A stretch of DNA of 5,590 nt, from contig JALVPS010000191.1 of NCBI GenBank assembly GCA_027031685.1, positions 1 through 5,590 of the forward strand, read 5' to 3'. The notes below the pieces were generated by a model, which was not told where the DNA came from, did no database searches, and saw only the letters and a list, made by a program, of their open reading frames with translations. The stretch is from Gammaproteobacteria bacterium (GTDB taxonomy: Bacteria > Pseudomonadota > Gammaproteobacteria > UWMA-0217). Below, piece by piece: positions 1-5,590 of the stretch. Every line of letters begins with the position of its first letter. Position 1 is the first letter of the stretch. The translations under genes were made by a program, and so were the position numbers.

Positions 1-219
1 CGGGAAGCGGTCCTGCAGGGTGTCCAGCAGCCAGTAGCCCACGCGCGGGGTGGCCAGCAGCCACAACCCGGCCAGCAATACCAGCAGCAGGGTGCCCATC
101 TGGCGTCGCATGTCGGGAAACAGACGCCACACGAGCACCGCCAGCCCGGCCAACAACAGGGGCCCAGCGGGTGGAAAGAGCAGGAATTCGATCAGACGGT
201 GGGTGAGGACGTCGGCCAT
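1..219 (-). CDS. DUF218 (YdcF/ElyC/SanA)-like membrane protein, N-terminal fragment
   Basis: This is an open frame of 73 codons running off the left edge of the window, so only the N-terminus is visible. The start is the ATG at 217-219, supported by a GGGAG ribosome-binding site at 226-230 with a 6-nt spacer. Two hydrophobic segments are visible, roughly residues 16-31 and 42-56, separated by a short basic, polar loop (WRLFPDMRRQ). The second is followed by ATPRVGYWLLDTLQDRFP. Two N-terminal membrane helices followed by a 'stP-v-yrLl-tLe-rfP'-like stretch are typical of ElyC/YdcF-type DUF218 proteins, which act in envelope or cell-wall homeostasis. The diagnostic DUF218 core lies outside the window, so the family call is an inference from this pattern. 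It lies 46 bp downstream of the TetR gene on the same strand and may be cotranscribed with it. It could be another small two-helix membrane protein. Confidence 0.6.
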   Translation of the reverse strand, partial: MADVLTHRLIEFLLFPPAGPLLLAGLAVLVWRLFPDMRRQMGTLLLVLLAGLWLLATPRVGYWLLDTLQDRFP

Positions 220-265
220 GGGCGGCTCCCGGTGTGGTCTGGCCGGGGCATTCTGCCACTCCGCG

Positions 266-856
266 TCAGGGCGCGACAGCCCGCCAGGCCAGGGCCACCG
301 TCTCTTCCGTCCGCGCCGGCAGGGGCGCATCCACCAGCCCGTCCAGGCGCAACTGCACCAGGCGGATGGCGTTGCCGAACAGGGTGCTGGTCACCACCCA
401 GGGATCGCCACGGCACAGCTCGCCGCACGCCATGGCCTCCACCACCCGGTCACGCAGGCGGCGGAAGGGGGCGGCACTGCAGATGGGCGGCGTGTCGGGC
501 AGGAACTCGCGGTGACGGGCTTGGAACACGTAGGCCATGAGGGCGGGACGCGTCTCGGCCCATTCGAACAGCCGTCCTACCAGGACGCGATGCCCGGCAC
601 GCAGGTCACTACCGGCCAGGGCCTCTGCCACCAGCGCCTCCATCTGCTGCAGCACCTGCGCGTAGAGGGCGCGGGCAATGCCCTCCTTGCCACCGAAGTG
701 GTTGTAGATGGAGCCGACACTCACCCCGGCGCGGCGCTGGATGTCGTGCACGGAGACGTTGTGAAAGCCCCGCGCCACGAACAGCGCCAGCGCCGCGCGC
801 AGGATGCGGCAGTCGATGGGGTCACCGGTGGTGGTGTCGTTCTCCAGGCAGTGCAT
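266..856 (-). CDS. TetR/AcrR-family transcriptional regulator, divergent from mtoX
   Basis: A 196-residue protein of normal TetR-family length. Residues 16-60 form the DNA-binding domain: an initial helix (ILRAALALFVARGFHNVSV), a helix-turn-helix (DIQRRAGVSVGSIYNHFGGK) with the classic 'AGVSxGSIYxHFxxKE' signature, then a variable, mostly helical ligand-binding and dimerisation domain (about 65-196). The frame stays open upstream to about 1042, but the ATG at 854-856 is chosen because GGAGGG lies 6 nt before it and the family homology begins just after. A longer form would cover the divergent promoter. Five cysteines (C3, C16, C126, C144, C148) are present; whether they sense anything is unknown. 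Divergence from mtoX and a palindrome between them suggest local repression of both transcripts. The effector is unknown; a sulfur compound such as methanethiol is a guess from context. Confidence 0.9.
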   Translation of the reverse strand: MHCLENDTTTGDPIDCRILRAALALFVARGFHNVSVHDIQRRAGVSVGSIYNHFGGKEGIARALYAQVLQQMEALVAEALAGSDLRAGHRVLVGRLFEWAETRPALMAYVFQARHREFLPDTPPICSAAPFRRLRDRVVEAMACGELCRGDPWVVTSTLFGNAIRLVQLRLDGLVDAPLPARTEETVALAWRAVAP

Positions 857-862
857 GATCGG

Positions 863-868
863 CCCTCC
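863..868 (-). promoter_or_regulatory. Ribosome-binding site of the tetR gene
   Basis: GGAGGG on the minus strand, 6 nt from the ATG at 854-856. It decides the start in favour of the 196-residue product over the in-frame extension of about 62 residues, which has no family-like sequence and would run through the promoter region. Confidence 0.75.
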
Positions 869-907
869 GCGCGTGGCCCCCGCCAGCCCAGCGGAAGGCC
901 CTTCACC

Positions 908-936
908 TTGACAGCAATGAAGCTTCATTCTATAGC
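908..936 (+). promoter_or_regulatory. Sigma70-type promoter for mtoX and sco-mauG
   Basis: A perfect -35 TTGACA at 908-913, a 17-nt spacer and a -10-like TATAGC at 931-936. The -10 matches TATAAT at the first four positions only. The stretch is clearly more AT-rich than the surrounding sequence. Transcription would start near 943, giving a leader of about 90 nt before the mtoX start. The spacer contains the 14-bp palindrome, so a bound repressor would directly compete with RNA polymerase. Confidence 0.65.
916..929. promoter_or_regulatory. Perfect palindrome, probable TetR operator
   Basis: AATGAAGCTTCATT is a perfect 14-bp inverted repeat with no central gap. It lies wholly inside the -35/-10 spacer of the plus-strand promoter and just downstream of the candidate minus-strand -10. 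Size, symmetry and placement fit a dimeric TetR-family repressor acting on mtoX and on its own gene. Assignment to this regulator is by position; no binding data are visible. Confidence 0.65.
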
Positions 937-962
937 ATAGGACAGGACCTCGCCCCAGGCAA
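934..962 (-). promoter_or_regulatory. Candidate weak divergent promoter for tetR
   Basis: On the minus strand, TTGCCT (957-962) and TATGCT (934-939) are separated by 17 nt. Each matches its consensus hexamer at four of six positions. The start would fall near 927, inside the 14-bp palindrome, which would give autorepression. The match is modest and the region is short, so this is tentative. Confidence 0.35.
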
Positions 963-975
963 GGCCCCCGCAGAC

Positions 976-994
976 CGCCGGGCGCCACCCGGCG
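976..994 (+). other. Hairpin in the mtoX 5' leader
   Basis: CGCCGGG (976-982) and CCCGGCG (988-994) form a perfect 7-bp G/C-only stem with a 5-nt loop, CGCCA. It lies about 25 nt upstream of the mtoX ribosome-binding site and downstream of the predicted transcription start. No T-tract follows on either strand, so it is not a standard terminator. It could stabilise the mRNA or tune translation, or be a chance structure in GC-rich DNA. Confidence 0.4.
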
Positions 995-1032
995 CACGAC
1001 AAGCACTGACCCACCACTGGAGGCAAGACGAC

Positions 1033-2397
1033 ATGACACCATCCACCCTCACCCGCCGCGGGCGCGGGCTGCTGGCCGGGCTGACGCTGGCCGCCACCGC
1101 CCTGCTGTCCCCGCCGCTCGCCGCCGACGAGACCTGCCAGTCGCCGTACATGGCCAAGATCACCGGCCAGGAAGACTTCGTGTACGTCTGGACCCTGGGC
1201 GTCGAGGGCCTGGGCGACGGGCAGGACAAGCTGGTCACCATCGACGTCAACCCCCGTTCCAAGAACTACGGCAAGGTGGTGCACACCGTGTCCGTGGGCG
1301 GCCGCAACGAGGCCCACCACTCCGGCTTCACCGACGACCGCCGGTATCTGTGGGCGGGCGGCCTGGACACCAGCCGCATCTTCATCTTCGACGTGCACAC
1401 CGACCCCGCCCGGCCGAAGCTGGTCAAGACCATCGACGACTTCGTGGCCAGGAGCGGCGGCGTGGTGGGCCCGCACACCACCTACGCCCTGCCCGGGCGC
1501 ATGATGATCACCGGCCTGTCCAACAACCGCGACCACGGCGGGCGCACGGCCCTGGTGGAGTACACCAACGACGGCCAGTACGTGGCCACCCACTGGATGC
1601 CCACCGACGACAACCTGCGCGGCGCGCGGAAGACCGGCAAGTTCGCCGACGGCTACGGCTACGACGTGCGCGTGCTGCCGCGCCGCAACGTGATGATCAC
1701 CTCGTCCTTCACCGGCTGGTCCAACTACATGATGGACTTCGGCAAGATGCTCAAGGACGAACAGGCCATGAAGCGCTTCGGCAACACGGTGGTGGTCTGG
1801 AATCTGCACACGCGCCAGCCGAAGAAGGTGTTCGACGTGCCCGGCGCGCCGCTGGAGATCCGCTGCGCCTGGCAGCCCAACCACAACTGGTGCGTCACCA
1901 CCACGGCGCTCACCTCCAAGATCTGGCTGATCTACGAGGACGAGCAGGGCGAGTGGCAGGCCAAGGCGGTGGCGGACATCGGCGACCCGAGCAAGATCCC
2001 CCTGCCGGTGGACATCTCTATCGCCTCGGACGACTCGGTGCTGTGGGTGAACACCTTCATGGACAGCAAGACCCGGCTGTTCGACCTGTCCGACCCGTTC
2101 CACCCGAAACAGATCTATGAACGCCCGATTGGCAAGCAGGTCAACATGGCCTCGGAGAGCTGGGACGGCAAGCGCATCTATTACACCTCCTCGCTGCTGG
2201 CCAATTGGGACAAGAAGGGCGAGGACAACGAGCAGTTCTTCAAGGCCTTCGAATGGAACGGCAAGGCGCTGGTGCCCAAGTTCGCCATCGACTTCACCGC
2301 CGCCAGGCTGGGCCGGCCGCACCAGATGCGCTTCGGCGCCTACAGCCTGTATGGCCTGAAGCGGCCGGATGACACGGTGCGCGTGGCGGCGCAGTGA
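1033..2397 (+). CDS. mtoX: Methanethiol oxidase, selenium-binding protein (SBP56) family
   Basis: A 454-residue protein whose family oxidises methanethiol to formaldehyde, hydrogen sulfide and hydrogen peroxide; the bacterial enzyme is copper-dependent and periplasmic. Residues 1-31 form a signal peptide (basic TRRGRG, hydrophobic core, cleavage near LAA-DE). The rest is the SBP56 beta-propeller-like domain, collinear with human SELENBP1 as I recall it: HHSG (H95, H96), the PHTT motif with H148, GYDVRVLPRRNVMI (about 208-222), PLEIR (about 273-277), the DISIASDD...RLFDLSDP region (about 327-355) and HQMR (H430). The conserved histidines are the likely copper ligands. The SELENBP1 Cys57 selenium site is absent. 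There are 13 tryptophans and three cysteines (C35, C278, C287). The ATG at 1033 has GGAGG at 1019-1023, spaced 9 nt. The SCO-MauG gene directly downstream supports the oxidase role over a generic selenium-binding label. Confidence 0.88.
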   Translation: MTPSTLTRRGRGLLAGLTLAATALLSPPLAADETCQSPYMAKITGQEDFVYVWTLGVEGLGDGQDKLVTIDVNPRSKNYGKVVHTVSVGGRNEAHHSGFTDDRRYLWAGGLDTSRIFIFDVHTDPARPKLVKTIDDFVARSGGVVGPHTTYALPGRMMITGLSNNRDHGGRTALVEYTNDGQYVATHWMPTDDNLRGARKTGKFADGYGYDVRVLPRRNVMITSSFTGWSNYMMDFGKMLKDEQAMKRFGNTVVVWNLHTRQPKKVFDVPGAPLEIRCAWQPNHNWCVTTTALTSKIWLIYEDEQGEWQAKAVADIGDPSKIPLPVDISIASDDSVLWVNTFMDSKTRLFDLSDPFHPKQIYERPIGKQVNMASESWDGKRIYYTSSLLANWDKKGEDNEQFFKAFEWNGKALVPKFAIDFTAARLGRPHQMRFGAYSLYGLKRPDDTVRVAAQ

Positions 2398-2404
2398 GCC
2401 CGCC

Positions 2405-4201
<1,797 letters not shown>

Positions 4202-4210
4202 GGCGGGGGC

Positions 4211-5164
4211 TCAGAAGGTGCCGGCGGTCTGCTGCTCGGCGTGGTAGGAGGAGCGCACCAGCGGGCCACTGGCGACGCGCGAGAAGCCCAGGGCGCGGGC
4301 CGTCTCGGCCAGGCGCTCGAACTCGTCGGGGTGGACGAAGCGCCGCACGGGCAGGTGGTGGCGGGTGGGCTGCAGGTACTGGCCCAGGGTGAGCATGTCG
4401 CAGCCGTGGGCGCGCAGGTCTTCCAGCACCTGCTCAACCTCGTCCAGGGCCTCGCCCAGGCCGAGCATGAGGCCGGACTTGGTGGGGATGTGCGGGTAGC
4501 GCACCTTGAACTCGCGCAAGAGTGCCAGCGACCAGGCGTAGTCGGCGCCGGGGCGGGCCTCGCGGTACAGGCGCGGCACGGTCTCCAGGTTGTGGTTGAA
4601 GACGTCCGGCAGGGCCTCGCCCAGCCGGTCCAGGGCCACCTCGCGCCGGCCGCGAAAGTCGGGCACCAGGATCTCCACGTGGATGCCGGGCCGGGCCTTG
4701 CGCACGGCGCGCACGCAGGCGGCGAAGTGGGCCGCGCCGCCATCGCGCAGGTCGTCGCGGTCCACCGAGGTGATGACCACGTAGTTGAGCCCCATGGCGG
4801 CCACGGTGCGCGCCAGGTTGGCCGGCTCGTCGCGGTCCAGCGGCAGCGGGCGGCCGTGGGCCACATCGCAGAAGGGGCAGCGGCGCGTGCAGATGTCGCC
4901 CATGATCATGAAGGTGGCCGTGCCGCCGCTGAAGCACTCGTTGAGGTTGGGGCAGGAAGCCTCCTCGCACACCGTGTGCAGCCGGTGCGCGCGCAGGGTG
5001 GCCTTGAGGCGGTTGACGCGCGGCCCGGTGGGTGCCTTGACGCGGATCCAGGACGGCTTGCGCGGCGGCCGCTCGGTGGGCGCCACCTTGACCGGGATGC
5101 GGGCCACCTTGTCGGCGCCACGCTGTTTTTCGCCGGGCCGGGGCCGGGCCGCCTTGCTGCTCAT
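4211..5164 (-). CDS. lipA: Lipoyl synthase (radical SAM)
   Basis: A 317-residue protein of the usual LipA length. It inserts two sulfurs into protein-bound octanoyl groups to give the lipoyl cofactor of 2-oxoacid dehydrogenases and the glycine cleavage system. The auxiliary 4Fe-4S cluster cysteines are in CEEASCPNLNEC (C66, C71, C77). The radical SAM cluster is in CTRRCPFC (C92, C96, C99). The C-terminal RSSYHA motif (304-309) carries the serine that ligates the auxiliary cluster. VITSVDRDDL and NHNLETVPRLY are also typical. The ATG at 5162-5164 is preferred, with GAAGG at 5171-5175 spaced 6 nt; a GTG five codons upstream is possible. The stop lies 9 nt from the stop of the convergent SCO-MauG gene. 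lipB is not beside it. The gene is cytosolic housekeeping with no visible link to methanethiol oxidation. Confidence 0.97.
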   Translation of the reverse strand: MSSKAARPRPGEKQRGADKVARIPVKVAPTERPPRKPSWIRVKAPTGPRVNRLKATLRAHRLHTVCEEASCPNLNECFSGGTATFMIMGDICTRRCPFCDVAHGRPLPLDRDEPANLARTVAAMGLNYVVITSVDRDDLRDGGAAHFAACVRAVRKARPGIHVEILVPDFRGRREVALDRLGEALPDVFNHNLETVPRLYREARPGADYAWSLALLREFKVRYPHIPTKSGLMLGLGEALDEVEQVLEDLRAHGCDMLTLGQYLQPTRHHLPVRRFVHPDEFERLAETARALGFSRVASGPLVRSSYHAEQQTAGTF

Positions 5165-5222
5165 GTCCTGCCTTCGCACTGGGGAACCTGGCCGGCATCA
5201 TGCCCAAGGGGGGCGCCGGGCG

Positions 5223-5590
5223 TCAAAATTCCCCCGCCTGCCGGGTCAGCGCCAGGCGCAGCAGCCCGGCCACGCTCATGGCGTCGGTGATCTCCCCGCG
5301 CAGGGCCATGGCCACCGCCTCCTCCAGCGGCAGGCGGCGCACCGTGATGTCCTCCGTCTCCTCGAAGGCGGTCTCGCCCTGGCGCAGGTCGCGGGCCACG
5401 AACACGAAGCCCTCCTCGTCGGTGACCGAGTTGGACAGGTGCAGGTGCAGCAGGGGGTCGATGCGCGCGGCGACGAGGCCGGTCTCCTCGCGCAGCTCGC
5501 GCCGCGCCGTCTCCTCCGGCGCCTCGCCCTCTGGCGAGCCCCCTTCCGGGATCTCCCAGGACCAGGCGTCCAGGCAGTAGCGGTACTGGC
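5223..5590 (-). CDS. Nudix hydrolase, C-terminal part (ADP-ribose pyrophosphatase-like)
   Basis: The frame enters from the right edge (first full codon at 5588) and ends with TGA at 5223-5225; 121 residues are visible and the N-terminus is missing. A complete Nudix box is present: it opens with IPEGGSPEGE and closes with RRELREETGL, exactly fitting GX5EX7REUXEEXGU, the Mg-binding site for hydrolysing nucleoside diphosphates linked to another moiety. The following HLHLSNSVTDEEGFVFVARDL, then ETEDITVRRLPLEEAVAMALRGEITDA and a final helix, resembles ADP-ribose/ADP-sugar pyrophosphatase-type Nudix proteins. The exact substrate cannot be set from the fragment. It lies 58 bp upstream of lipA on the same strand, so the two may be cotranscribed. 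Confidence 0.92.
   Translation of the reverse strand, partial: QYRYCLDAWSWEIPEGGSPEGEAPEETARRELREETGLVAARIDPLLHLHLSNSVTDEEGFVFVARDLRQGETAFEETEDITVRRLPLEEAVAMALRGEITDAMSVAGLLRLALTRQAGEF

Noticed and set aside
50..940. Plus-strand open frame opposite the DUF218-like and tetR genes
   Set aside because: It is the shadow of the TetR frame; there is no recognisable domain and it would run through the divergent promoter.
2369..2404. Upstream in-frame start for the SCO-MauG protein
   Set aside because: It would overlap the end of mtoX and put 12 polar residues before a clean signal peptide; ATG 2405 fits a secreted protein better.
5195..5205. GGCATCATGCC palindrome upstream of lipA
   Set aside because: Short, with no promoter elements visible nearby; could be chance in GC-rich DNA.
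4241..5290. Plus-strand open frame opposite lipA
   Set aside because: lipA carries all cluster cysteines on the minus strand; this translation is compositionally biased and motif-free.

Overview
This is a GC-rich bacterial window of about 5.6 kb. Gene density, codon bias toward G/C at third positions and the gene families suggest a proteobacterium. A gammaproteobacterium, perhaps a sulfur oxidiser, is my best guess, but no marker here fixes the taxon.

Layout: (1) 1-219, minus strand, is the N-terminal part of a membrane-anchored protein resembling the DUF218 (YdcF/ElyC/SanA) family, cut by the window edge. (2) 266-856, minus strand, is a TetR-family regulator. (3) 857-1032 is a divergent control region. 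It has a good plus-strand sigma70-type promoter with a perfect 14-bp palindrome in its -35/-10 spacer, a weaker minus-strand promoter that would also be covered by the palindrome, and a strong hairpin in the leader of the plus-strand transcript. (4) 1033-2397, plus strand, is an exported selenium-binding-protein (SBP56) family protein, best called methanethiol oxidase (MtoX). (5) 2405-4201, plus strand, is one exported polypeptide joining a SCO1/SenC copper-chaperone domain to a di-heme MauG/cytochrome c peroxidase domain. (6) 4211-5164, minus strand, is lipoyl synthase (lipA), tail to tail with the previous gene. (7) 5223-5590, minus strand, is the C-terminal part of a Nudix hydrolase, cut by the window edge.

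The central cassette is the interesting part. MtoX-type enzymes are copper-dependent, and in methanethiol-degrading bacteria mtoX is known to sit beside separate SCO1/SenC and mauG genes thought to mature it. Here both putative maturation functions are in one chain, 7 nt downstream of mtoX and so probably translationally coupled. The likely picture is a periplasmic module in which the SCO half supplies or reduces copper and the di-heme half carries out an oxidative step on the oxidase. The divergent TetR protein probably represses both transcripts. The MauG half has the two CXXCH hemes and a candidate axial tyrosine. The inter-heme tryptophan needed by classical MauG appears to be replaced by histidine, so its chemistry may differ. 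lipA and the Nudix gene look like housekeeping neighbours with no evident link to the cassette.
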